Shown here piece by piece: positions 1-7,515 of a DNA stretch of 64,000 nt. Origin of the DNA: an uncultured bacterium (GTDB taxonomy: Bacteria; Planctomycetota; UBA1135; GCA-002686595); the NCBI GenBank assembly GCA_905480285.1, contig CAJQPT010000064.1, positions 1 through 64,000 on the forward strand, in the 5' to 3' direction. The notes under the pieces were generated by a model, which had not been told where the DNA came from, searched no databases, and was given only the letters and a program-made list of their open reading frames with translations. Within the stretch, counting starts at the first letter, position 1. The number at the start of each line of letters is the position of its first letter. Made by a program: the position numbers and the translations under genes.

Positions 1-120
1 CGCCTCGAGCCCGGGATCATGAGCGTCCCGCGCGGCATGGACGGGGCGGTTCGCGTCCACGTTGGCGACCCCAAGATCAACGAGCAGGTCCTCAGGACCC
101 TCCGCGACCTGGTGGCCTGA
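1..120 (+). CDS. C-terminal fragment, possibly a HisC-like aminotransferase
   Basis: The first 40 codons of the window are open and end at a TGA (118-120). They give a 39-residue C-terminus; the 5' part lies outside the window. The pattern of a VRVHVGDPKINEQ stretch followed by a short amphipathic helix resembles the end of histidinol-phosphate and related class I/II PLP aminotransferases, which typically finish with an R-x-x-VG-x-P-x-x-N motif and a final helix. No catalytic residue is visible in this fragment, so the assignment is an inference from the tail alone. Confidence 0.4.
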   Translation, partial: RLEPGIMSVPRGMDGAVRVHVGDPKINEQVLRTLRDLVA

Positions 121-446
121 TCGGAGGCTCCTGCGGGGCCCGCCTGGCTGTCCTCACCTGGCTGTCCTCACCTGGCTGTCCTCACCTGGCAGTCCTGACC
201 TGGCAGGGCCGACCCAGCGGGTCCCACCTGACGAGGTTGACCTGGCGTGGCCTCTGCAGAGGCGGCCTGTCATGCCTCCCTGGACCCATGGGCGCCCGGT
301 TCGGACCACGAGCCGGGCGCCCGGTCCGTTCAAGGCCCTGGTGGGTCTCCGCTGACCCGCTGACCTGCCGCACCGCGCGCGCACCGCGCGCGACGAACTG
401 CACTCCCCCGATGACGGCCCGCATGGCCGGGGGCTATCCTCGGTCC
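121..446. other. Intergenic region holding a 14-bp tandem array
   Basis: This 326-bp stretch lies between the fragment ending at 120 and the M28 peptidase start. It contains the tandem array at 143-212, then GC-rich sequence with a short alternating CG-rich run near 371-391. I see no RNA gene and no convincing promoter. The peptidase frame stays open upstream to 237, but that part lacks coding character and the signal peptide begins at 447. Confidence 0.6.
143..212. repeat. 14-bp tandem array, five copies
   Basis: Five consecutive copies of a unit beginning cctggctgtcctca. The first three are identical and the last two diverge. The array starts 22 bp after the stop codon of the upstream gene fragment. 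The unit length is not a multiple of three and no gene covers it. It belongs to a class of locus-specific arrays found at gene borders across the window. Confidence 0.9.
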
Positions 447-1964
447 ATGCTCAGACTCCTCTGCTCGCTGCTCCTCCTCGCGCCAGCCGCGCCCGCTCTC
501 CAGGACACAGCTCTCCAGGGCACAGTTCTCAGGGATACAGTTCTCAGGGATACAGCGCGCCAGGAAACCGCGCGCGAGGACGCTGACGGCTTCCCCGGCG
601 ACCTCACTGTCAGCGCAGAAGTCGGCGCCGATGAGCTGCGCGGTCATGTGCAGGCGCTCGCCTCCGATGCCATGCAAGGACGGGCCATGGGCAGCGAGGG
701 GAGCCACGCCACGGCGCGCTATCTCGCCGCGCGCCTCGCCGCGGCGGGATTCGAGCCGGGCGCAGGCGAGGGCTCCTTCCTGCAGCGGATCCCCCTGCAG
801 CGCTTGAACTACAGCGGCGTCCCCGAGCTCCTGGTCAAAGGCAAGGGGCTCGAGGAGGTGCTCTACAACGGGGAGAGCTTCACCTTCTCCTCGCGGGGAG
901 CCATCCCCGGCGAGCCGCGGACGTTCAAGGTTCAGGTGGTCCGCGAGGAGTCGGACGTCCCCTCCGAGGCGAACGCGGAGCTCGCCCTGGTCATGACCAC
1001 GTCGGCCATGAAGTCGCGGCGCTGGCTCAGCGACGCCGGGCACGGGGGCGGAGAGGGCTTCGGCATGATTGTCCTCCCGCGCAAGGCCAAGGCGCGCGAG
1101 CGATCAAAGCCCAATGGCAGCTCGCTCGGCCCGGTCGCAGCGGGCGGCGGCGCCGCCGTGCAGCTGTCGCTCCGCGGGCCGTGGAGCGAGCGGTTCTCAA
1201 GCGGCGATGTGCAGGAGATCACCCTCGACGCCAAGGCCTCGGTCGAGGAGGGCGAGGACTTCAACGTGGTCGGGTTCCTGAAGGGGGCGGGCTCGGAGGG
1301 TTCCCCTGAGCTCGCGGATGAGATCGTCGTCCTGTCTGCCCACCGGGATCACATCGGCGTCAGCTCCCGGATTCAGCGCGGCGACGCCGAGGCGGACGCG
1401 ATCATGAACGGGGCGGACGACGATGCGTCAGGCTGCGCCGCCGTGATGGAGGTGGCGGAGGCCCTCGCCGCTGGGGAGCGCCCCGTCCGGTCTGTGGTGG
1501 CGATCTTCGACACGGGCGAGGAGCGGGGGTTCGTGGGCTCGACGTACTGGGTGGCGAACCCGACGCACCCGATTGACCGGGTCGTGTGCGCCCTGAACTT
1601 CGAGATGTTGGGCCGTCCAGATCCGCTCGTTGGTGGGGCCGGCAACGTCTGGCTGACCGGGGACGATCGATCCGATCTCGGGCCGGGGTTGCGGGAGCGG
1701 GGCATCGCGGTCAAGGCGGACCTGCGCCCTGGCATGAGCTTCTTCACTCGCTCCGACAACGTCCCCTTTGCCAGGGCCGGGATCGTGGCCCAGACCCTCT
1801 CTACGTACGGGGAGCACACGGACTATCACCAGCCGTCCGACGAGTGGCAAACCCTCGACTACCAGCACATGGAGACCGCCGTCCGGGTCTGCCTCGAGGC
1901 GGCGAGAGCGCTCGTCAACGAGCCCTGGCGGCCGGCCTGGAATGAGGGCGAGCCGCGCCTCTGA
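447..1964 (+). CDS. Secreted M28-family zinc metallopeptidase
   Basis: This is probably an exported aminopeptidase of family M28 (two-zinc exopeptidases), 505 residues. The start at 447 is chosen because a clear signal peptide (MLRLLCSLLLLAPAAPA) begins there; the frame is open further upstream but without coding character. The metal-site motifs appear in order: SAHRDHIG, NGADDDASG, the GEERG catalytic and metal glutamates, an EMLG acidic ligand, and a histidine in YHQPSDEW. The region between the signal peptide and the catalytic domain (roughly residues 60-280) looks like a PA-type insert. Residues 17-46 are a pentapeptide repeat encoded by a 15-bp tandem array. It stands alone, with repeats on both flanks. 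Confidence 0.88.
   Translation: MLRLLCSLLLLAPAAPALQDTALQGTVLRDTVLRDTARQETAREDADGFPGDLTVSAEVGADELRGHVQALASDAMQGRAMGSEGSHATARYLAARLAAAGFEPGAGEGSFLQRIPLQRLNYSGVPELLVKGKGLEEVLYNGESFTFSSRGAIPGEPRTFKVQVVREESDVPSEANAELALVMTTSAMKSRRWLSDAGHGGGEGFGMIVLPRKAKARERSKPNGSSLGPVAAGGGAAVQLSLRGPWSERFSSGDVQEITLDAKASVEEGEDFNVVGFLKGAGSEGSPELADEIVVLSAHRDHIGVSSRIQRGDAEADAIMNGADDDASGCAAVMEVAEALAAGERPVRSVVAIFDTGEERGFVGSTYWVANPTHPIDRVVCALNFEMLGRPDPLVGGAGNVWLTGDDRSDLGPGLRERGIAVKADLRPGMSFFTRSDNVPFARAGIVAQTLSTYGEHTDYHQPSDEWQTLDYQHMETAVRVCLEAARALVNEPWRPAWNEGEPRL
495..584 (+). repeat. 15-bp in-frame tandem array, six copies (M28 N-terminus)
   Basis: Six tandem 15-bp units encode the pentapeptides ALQDT, ALQGT, VLRDT, VLRDT, ARQET and AREDA directly after the signal peptide. 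The third and fourth copies are identical in DNA (gttctcagggataca). It is a coding counterpart of the intergenic arrays and produces a variable linker between the export signal and the enzyme. Confidence 0.9.
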
Positions 1965-2049
1965 CGGCGCCCGTGTGACGTGAAACCTCAGCGAGGGCGC
2001 GAAAGTCGCGCTCTCGCTCGCTAACCTGCTCGCTCGCTGCGCAACGGCG

Positions 2050-2124
2050 CGAGCACAGAGTCCTCGAGCACAGAGACCTCGAGCACAGAGTCCTCGAGCG
2101 CAGAGACCTCGAGCACCAAGACCC
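2050..2124. repeat. 15-bp tandem array, five copies
   Basis: Units of the form cgagcacagagtcct alternate with cgagcacagagacct, giving a higher-order two-unit pattern. The array ends 11 bp before the ATG of the methyltransferase at 2136, so it occupies the expected leader or promoter region. A weaker echo (ctcaagcaccaagac) appears at 2141, inside the gene. Confidence 0.9.
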
Positions 2125-2135
2125 AGGGGGACCAG

Positions 2136-3098
2136 ATGGCCTCAAGCACCAAGACAAAATCTGACAAGGCCAAGGGCTCCGGCAAGGGCAAGGGCCCCGG
2201 CAAGAGCAAGGGCGACGGCAAGGGATCCGGGGGCGAGGAGCGCCGGCGGACATCGCGCGCCAAGGATCAGCCGGGCAAGGAGGGCAAGAAGCGGGATCGG
2301 CGGATGAACGCCAAGAACGCTGACCGGTTCGAGCTGTATCAGCGCGCGGTCAACTCCCCCGAGACCGACATCGACTTCCTCGAGAAGGCGTATGCGCACT
2401 ACCGCGAAGGGACCCCCCTTCGCTTCCGGGAGGACTTCTGCGGCACGGCCTCCATGTGCTCGGAGTGGGTGCGCCGTGACCCGGCCCGCTCGGCGGAGGG
2501 CGTCGACCTCGACGCCGAGCCGGTGGAGTGGGGTAAGCGCAACAACTTCATCAAGGTGGAGGACGGGATCGAGCGCGTGGAGTTCCGGCTCGACGACGTG
2601 CGCTCGGCCTCTCCGCAGAAGCCGGACATCACCGCGGCGCAGAACTTCAGCTACTGGTGCTTCAAGACGCGCAAGGAGCTGGTCGACTACTGCAAGTCCG
2701 TGCGTGAGAACCTCGCGGACGACGGCATCTTCGTCATGGACCTCTACGGCGGCCCCGAGGCCACCGTCGAGCAGGAGGAGCTCCGCTCCCTCGGCGGCGG
2801 GATCGAATACGTCTGGGACCAGCGCGAGTATGTGCCGGGCACCGGGCAGTTCCTCACGGCCATCCACTTCCGATTCCGTGACGGCTCCGAGCTGACCAAC
2901 GCCTTCGAGTACGACTGGCGCTTCTGGCACCTCGGTGAGATCCGCGACGTCCTCTACGACGCGGGCTTCTCGGACGTCACGACCTGGTTCGAGGGTACGG
3001 ACCCTGACGACGAGGACGAGGGCGACGGCGTCTTCGAGATCGACGAGCGCGGTGAGAACTGCGAGGCCTGGCTGGGCTACCTCGTCTCGGCGAAGTGA
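2136..3098 (+). CDS. Class I SAM-dependent methyltransferase with Lys/Gly-rich N-terminus
   Basis: This is a 320-residue protein whose residues from about 65 on match a conserved methyltransferase family. Seen are an FREDFCGTASMCSEWVRR start of the Rossmann fold, a GVDLD motif II-like acidic residue, AQNFSYWCF, a motif IV-like FVMDLYGG, and a C-terminal DVTTWFEGTD segment. The substrate is unknown. Residues 1-60 are a low-complexity basic tail of K, G and S repeats encoded by imperfect tandem repeats (about 2164-2228). That tail is absent from the core fold and could bind nucleic acid or simply be repeat-derived. A strong hairpin follows at 3144-3180. Confidence 0.82.
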   Translation: MASSTKTKSDKAKGSGKGKGPGKSKGDGKGSGGEERRRTSRAKDQPGKEGKKRDRRMNAKNADRFELYQRAVNSPETDIDFLEKAYAHYREGTPLRFREDFCGTASMCSEWVRRDPARSAEGVDLDAEPVEWGKRNNFIKVEDGIERVEFRLDDVRSASPQKPDITAAQNFSYWCFKTRKELVDYCKSVRENLADDGIFVMDLYGGPEATVEQEELRSLGGGIEYVWDQREYVPGTGQFLTAIHFRFRDGSELTNAFEYDWRFWHLGEIRDVLYDAGFSDVTTWFEGTDPDDEDEGDGVFEIDERGENCEAWLGYLVSAK

Positions 3099-3143
3099 GG
3101 CTCTGCCGCGGCCGAGCCGCGAGCCCGACCGCGGATCCAAGCC

Positions 3144-3180
3144 AACGGCCCGGCGCCCCCTCAGGGAGCGCCGGGCCGTT
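3144..3180 (+). terminator. Hairpin terminator after the methyltransferase
   Basis: A perfect 13-bp stem (aacggcccggcgc pairing with gcgccgggccgtt) closes an 11-nt loop, 46 bp after the stop at 3098. It also lies downstream of the convergent gene ending at 3250. No long T-run follows, so it may act as a bidirectional structural terminator. Confidence 0.65.
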
Positions 3181-3249
3181 CAAATAGCGCGGGGCTTTGG
3201 GTGTCAGGCATTCGACGGGCAGGCCGCGGGACCCCGCCCGCCCTGAAGC

Positions 3250-4323
3250 TCAGTGCCGCAGGTCGGTCACGTTCTGCACCATGAAGTTCTCGTCCACGTC
3301 GAAGGCGATGGGGGTCGTGATGCCGTAGCCGCGCTTGAGCGCCGGCAGCGTCACCTTCTGGGAGGGCTCGGGGAGCAGCTCGCAGAGGTTGTTCTCGGCG
3401 GTGTCCTTGTTCTCGATGATCCGCAGGAGCACCAGGCTCTGGCCGCCCGCGGCGCCGCCGTCGCTGGCCCAGCGGCTCGGGTCGTTCTGGGCCTCCTCCC
3501 AGAGCTCCTCCAGGTGCTCCTTGCAGACCTCGCAGGTCTGGCGGTAGACGACCACGTGGCTGTTCGGGAGGACCGCGCCCATGCTCTGATCGGCGAAGGC
3601 CGCGATGTCGGTGGCGTAGAAGTCCTGGCCGGTCCACTCCGTCGAGCGGAGCTCGTAGAACTCAGGCAGCTCACCGCTCGGCTCCGTGGCCTCCTCCTCA
3701 GCCGGCGCGGGCCTGGGCTCTTCGGTTCCGCCGGCGGACGGGCCCGGGTCGGCGCCTTCAGGTCCCGGATCGGCGGCCTGGCCGTCGCCCTCGCCCTGTG
3801 GGGCGGCAGCGGTGATCCCATTGGGGCGGATCAACGTGGGGAGCGTCGGCGGGTCGAGCTTCATCAGGGGGGCGACGATCGCTACGAGGAGGAAGGGGAT
3901 GAATGCGGGTGCGCCAAGCCCGGCCTCCTTCGGCAGCCGCCATGGGGCGGAGAAGAGCAGCAGCCCCAGGAGGCTCCCGTCGATGAGCATCATCTGCCAC
4001 GGCGCGATGGTCACGTTGGAGCCGAAGCACCCGCACGAGGACTCGCCCCCAAGGGCGAGCGGGACGAGCACCGCGAGGAACACCGAGAAGATCCCGCTCA
4101 GGGCGATCCAGCCGAGGCGAGGGACGGTGAGCACGAGCCCGACCACCGCGAACTCCGCCGCGATCGCGAGCCGGAAGGTGTTGAACTTGTCGAAGGGCGA
4201 GTGCTCGACCACCGGCTGGGGGAGGTCGTTGGGGGACCCATCGAAGAACTTATAGAGCGCCCCGGCAAGGAGCCAGAGGAGGCCACAGGCGAGGGCGAAG
4301 CCGGGGAGGCGGGGACGGTCCAT
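3250..4323 (-). CDS. MauE/DoxX-like membrane protein with C-terminal redox domain
   Basis: A 357-residue membrane protein. The N-terminal 190 residues carry about five hydrophobic segments and the CGCFGS motif between helices that is typical of the MauE/DoxX redox-associated family. A Pro/Glu-rich linker (about residues 190-225) follows. The C-terminal domain has a CEVC (CxxC) motif near residue 267 in a thioredoxin-like context. It probably takes part in disulfide or quinone-linked redox chemistry at the cytoplasmic membrane. It lies 93 bp downstream of the DUF6919-like gene on the same strand and may share a transcript with the M48 peptidase. Confidence 0.75.
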   Translation of the reverse strand: MDRPRLPGFALACGLLWLLAGALYKFFDGSPNDLPQPVVEHSPFDKFNTFRLAIAAEFAVVGLVLTVPRLGWIALSGIFSVFLAVLVPLALGGESSCGCFGSNVTIAPWQMMLIDGSLLGLLLFSAPWRLPKEAGLGAPAFIPFLLVAIVAPLMKLDPPTLPTLIRPNGITAAAPQGEGDGQAADPGPEGADPGPSAGGTEEPRPAPAEEEATEPSGELPEFYELRSTEWTGQDFYATDIAAFADQSMGAVLPNSHVVVYRQTCEVCKEHLEELWEEAQNDPSRWASDGGAAGGQSLVLLRIIENKDTAENNLCELLPEPSQKVTLPALKRGYGITTPIAFDVDENFMVQNVTDLRH

Positions 4324-4416
4324 GCTGAGTCAGGGGCGAAGTGGAGGGGGTGCCGCGCGTACGGCGAGGCGGTGGGCGCGTTGGCGTCGCCAGGGAATCC
4401 TACCGGGGCACAGGCT

Positions 4417-4989
4417 CTATTGCGGCAGGGAGGCCAGCGCAGCGGGGAGGGCCTCCCTGCGGCCCCAGACCGGGTCGAAGAGCCACATGAAGGGACAGCG
4501 GGCGAGGGCAGCCTCGGCGGCGGGGCCGGCGCCCTCCGCGAAGATCTCGAGCTCCTGGTCGCGCGCCTCGGGCCCGAGGACGAGGAAGGGCAGCCCGTCC
4601 CTCAGGCCCACGGGGACGGAGCGGGCGGAGGGGGGGAGCCCGGGTCCCTGGAGCAGGGCCTCCAGTCCCCAGCGCGTCGCGGCCGCCGCGATGGCGGCGG
4701 CCCGCTCTGGCGCGACGAAGCCGCCCACGAAGGCTCGCCGGCCCCAGTCGAGGTCATCGTGGCCCGGCGCGAAGGGCTCCCCAGGCTGGGAGGCCACGGG
4801 GAGGAGCCCGGCGTCCACGGCCTGGAGCAGTCCGTCGCGCAGGTCGTCGGTCTCCTCATCAAGGTCTCCCGCGCCCCAGCCAGGGAACCGGTCGATCGCC
4901 CCGGTCAGGAAGCGCCGGGTGAGCCGCAGGAGTTCCTCGAGGGTCGCCGCGCTTGACCAGTCCGCCGCGTCCCCAGGCGCGCCGCTCAA
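4417..4989 (-). CDS. DUF6919-like protein of unknown function
   Basis: A soluble protein of about 190 residues. The segment starting ADWSSAATLEELLRLTRRF, followed by GWGAGDLDEETDDLRDGLLQAVDAG cores and ASQPG, matches my recollection of the DUF6919 family, mostly known from Actinobacteria. The function is unknown. The chosen start is a TTG at 4989 that overlaps the stop of the upstream M48 gene (ATTGA), which implies coupled translation. The frame stays open far upstream, but that part is antisense-like low-complexity sequence within the M48 gene. No ATG start is available near the domain boundary. Confidence 0.62.
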   Translation of the reverse strand: MSGAPGDAADWSSAATLEELLRLTRRFLTGAIDRFPGWGAGDLDEETDDLRDGLLQAVDAGLLPVASQPGEPFAPGHDDLDWGRRAFVGGFVAPERAAAIAAAATRWGLEALLQGPGLPPSARSVPVGLRDGLPFLVLGPEARDQELEIFAEGAGPAAEAALARCPFMWLFDPVWGRREALPAALASLPQ

Positions 4990-6110
4990 TCGTCCTCGGG
5001 CGCCCCAACCCGGTCGAGGATATCCGCCCAGTCGATGTCGAGCGGGTCCGGCTCCACGCCCTCGGCGGCGTCGACCTGTGCCTGGATGTCGTCGACCCGC
5101 GTCGAGTGCATGGGGTGGGTGCTCATCCAGCCGAGCACCCCCGGGGTCTCGCCGTACTTCTCCTTGAGGATGAGGAAGAACTCGCCCAGCTCTTTGGCGT
5201 CGAGGCCCGCACGGATCATCGCGGTGGTCCCGAGTACGTCCGCCTCCGTCTCCTGGGAACGGTCCCACTCGCGTCCCTTGGCGAGGGCGAGTACATCGCC
5301 GGCCATGCCGACCAGGCCGCCCGTGCCGCCGAAGATGAGCTGCACGCCGGCGAAGAGCCCGAGCTGGTTCGCGACCCGACGGAGGCCGTGACGCTGGAGC
5401 ACGTGGGCCATCTCGTGGCCGATCACGCCGGCGACCATGTCGGGGCTCGTCGCCTCCTCGATCAGGCCCGTGTAGACCGTGATATAGCCGCCGGGGAGGG
5501 CGAAGGCGTTGACCTCCTCGCTGTCCACCACGCGCACGTTCCAGGTCACCTCGGCAGGGTTGACGTCGGTGTCCTGGAACTCGCCGCTGAGGCGCTCGAC
5601 CATGAGCTCGATGGCCTGCTGCACCTCGGCGTCATCGACCACGTCGCTCACCTCCATCGACTCCTCGGTGACCCGCCCGAGCTCCTCATCGACGGAGTAG
5701 GGGAGCTGGTCCACCGTGGCGTCCATCGTGCTCCGGAAGCACCCCGGCACCGCGGTCACGAGGACCCATACGAGGACCAGGAACCCCAGGCACCCCAGGA
5801 TGCTCGACCCCTTGAGGCCGACCTGACCGCCGACGAGCTTGGCGAGCTCGCGGTCGAGGGTGTTGCCAGCGGCGCCCTCCAGCGAGCGCAGGAAGCCCGG
5901 GTCGTCGGAGCCCAGGACCCGGTCGCGGGTCACGACGAGGACGGCGCCGTCCGCCTCGTCCCGCCGCAGCTTGACGTGTCGCCACGGCTCCATCGCTCCG
6001 CCGTCGACCGAGATCCCCTCGAGGTCGAGGGTCAGCTTGATCGGGCGTCTCTGGCCACCGGCGACATGAAAGCCGTCGAGGACCATGTGGGTCTTGAACT
6101 CGTCCTGCAT
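4986..6110 (-). CDS. Membrane-anchored M48-family zinc metallopeptidase
   Basis: A 374-residue peptidase. An N-terminal beta-rich domain (about residues 1-95) precedes one transmembrane helix (about 104-122). The M48 catalytic domain follows, with GHEMAH at 231-236 (HExxH) and ETEAD near 287-291 providing the third zinc ligand. The NAFALPGGYI segment is the usual M48 substrate-edge strand. The family acts in envelope protein quality control. The gene is divergent from the sulfatase at 6148 (37 bp apart) and heads a minus-strand set with the DUF6919-like and MauE-like genes. Confidence 0.87.
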   Translation of the reverse strand: MQDEFKTHMVLDGFHVAGGQRRPIKLTLDLEGISVDGGAMEPWRHVKLRRDEADGAVLVVTRDRVLGSDDPGFLRSLEGAAGNTLDRELAKLVGGQVGLKGSSILGCLGFLVLVWVLVTAVPGCFRSTMDATVDQLPYSVDEELGRVTEESMEVSDVVDDAEVQQAIELMVERLSGEFQDTDVNPAEVTWNVRVVDSEEVNAFALPGGYITVYTGLIEEATSPDMVAGVIGHEMAHVLQRHGLRRVANQLGLFAGVQLIFGGTGGLVGMAGDVLALAKGREWDRSQETEADVLGTTAMIRAGLDAKELGEFFLILKEKYGETPGVLGWMSTHPMHSTRVDDIQAQVDAAEGVEPDPLDIDWADILDRVGAPEDD

Positions 6111-6147
6111 GGGGGAATCGTGGTCTCGCTACAGGCACAATAGCGAC

Positions 6148-7515
6148 ATGCGCCTCGGAATCGTCCTCCTTGCCCTGCTCAGTGGGAGCTGCGGTGGCCC
6201 GCCGCAGAGTGGATCTGTGGATTCGCGTCCTGACCTTCTCCTGCTGGTCTCGGACGACCAGGGAGTGGTGCTGGGGTGCTATGGCGCTGAGGGGGTGCAG
6301 ACCCCCCGGCTGGACGCCATGGCCCGAGATGGGCGCCGCTTCACGCGGGCCTACGCACCGAGCGCCGTCTGTACCCCGTCCCGCTCCTCGATCTACACGG
6401 GGCTCATGCCGGCCAGGCACGGCGCCAACGGCTTCGGGCCCATTGTCGACGGCGTCCCCGTGTGGGGGGAGCTGCTCGGTGATGCGGGCTACCGCACGGG
6501 GCTCATCGGCAAGGTCGGCGCGAAGCCACTGCGCCGCTTCCCGTTCGACTTCCTCTCCCGCTCCGGTCGCGCGGACGAGGGGGCCCGCAGCCTCCGGTGG
6601 CACGTGGAGCAGCTCGACGCCTTCCTCCAGGAGGATGACGGTCGTCCGTGGGCACTCGTGGTGAACTTCCGCGACAGCCACTGGCCCTTTCCCACCGACG
6701 GCGCGCCCTTCGGGGAGGGCTCCCCGCCGCCCCATGACCCTGCGGCGGTCGCCGTCCCAGGTGCGCTCGTGGATACCCCCGTGGTCCGGGCCGAGCTCGC
6801 ACGCTTCCATGACGGCCTCCGGCGTATGGACGCCACGGTGGGGGCCGTGCTCGACCGCCTGGCCGAGGAGGAGAGGGACAATGTCGTCGGGTTCTTCACC
6901 AGCGACAACGGGCCGCCGTTCCCCCTCGCCAAGACGACCCTCTACGAGGCCGGGATTCACATGCCGCTCCTCGCGTTCGGGCCCGGGGTCGAAGCTGGTG
7001 ACGACGATCACCTCGTGTCTCTCACCGACCTGCTGCCGACCTTTCTAGACCTCGCAGGGAGCCCTGGCGTGGCAGGAGCCTTCGACGGTCGGTCCCTGGT
7101 GCCGCTGCTCGAGGGCGGCGACCCGCAGGACTGGCGGACGAGTATCTTCGCGACTCACGATGCCCACCGGGTGGAGCCCGCCGTCCCCTCACGCTCGGTC
7201 CGCTTCGGTGACTGGAAGTACATCCGCACCTGGGGCGAGGGGCTGAGCTTCGAGAACGCTGTGATGCTCACGTCCGACACCTGGCACGAGATGGTGCGCG
7301 GTGCATCGGAGGGCGACGCGGGCCTCGCCCGCCGAGTCCAGCGCCTGCGGTTCCGACCGTCGGAGGAGCTCTATGACCTCGGCCGCGACCCCGAGGAGCT
7401 TGTGAACCTCGCGGAGGACCCTGGGGCGCCTGTGGCGACTGAGGCCGCGGAGGCCCTCGCCGAGGGGCGTCGGCTGCTGGCCGGGACCGACCTCGTCAGC
7501 GACCCCGGGCGCTGA
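6148..7515 (+). CDS. Exported sulfatase (formylglycine type)
   Basis: A 455-residue arylsulfatase-family hydrolase. The start at 6148 gives an export signal ending in LLSGSCGG, possibly a lipoprotein signal with an imperfect lipobox. The S1 signature CTPSR (Cys75 to Arg79) provides the cysteine expected to be converted to formylglycine. The metal-binding SDDQG near residue 35 and the SDNGPP motif, here TSDNG, are both present. Sulfatases of this kind are abundant in Planctomycetota and attack sulfated polysaccharides. The gene is convergent with the next one: their stop codons abut at 7515/7516 inside the palindrome tgatca. Confidence 0.9.
   Translation: MRLGIVLLALLSGSCGGPPQSGSVDSRPDLLLLVSDDQGVVLGCYGAEGVQTPRLDAMARDGRRFTRAYAPSAVCTPSRSSIYTGLMPARHGANGFGPIVDGVPVWGELLGDAGYRTGLIGKVGAKPLRRFPFDFLSRSGRADEGARSLRWHVEQLDAFLQEDDGRPWALVVNFRDSHWPFPTDGAPFGEGSPPPHDPAAVAVPGALVDTPVVRAELARFHDGLRRMDATVGAVLDRLAEEERDNVVGFFTSDNGPPFPLAKTTLYEAGIHMPLLAFGPGVEAGDDDHLVSLTDLLPTFLDLAGSPGVAGAFDGRSLVPLLEGGDPQDWRTSIFATHDAHRVEPAVPSRSVRFGDWKYIRTWGEGLSFENAVMLTSDTWHEMVRGASEGDAGLARRVQRLRFRPSEELYDLGRDPEELVNLAEDPGAPVATEAAEALAEGRRLLAGTDLVSDPGR

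Noticed and set aside
143-212. Tandem array as a CRISPR array
   Set aside because: Units are contiguous without unique spacers, are 11-22 bp and diverge gradually. No cas gene is present anywhere in the window.
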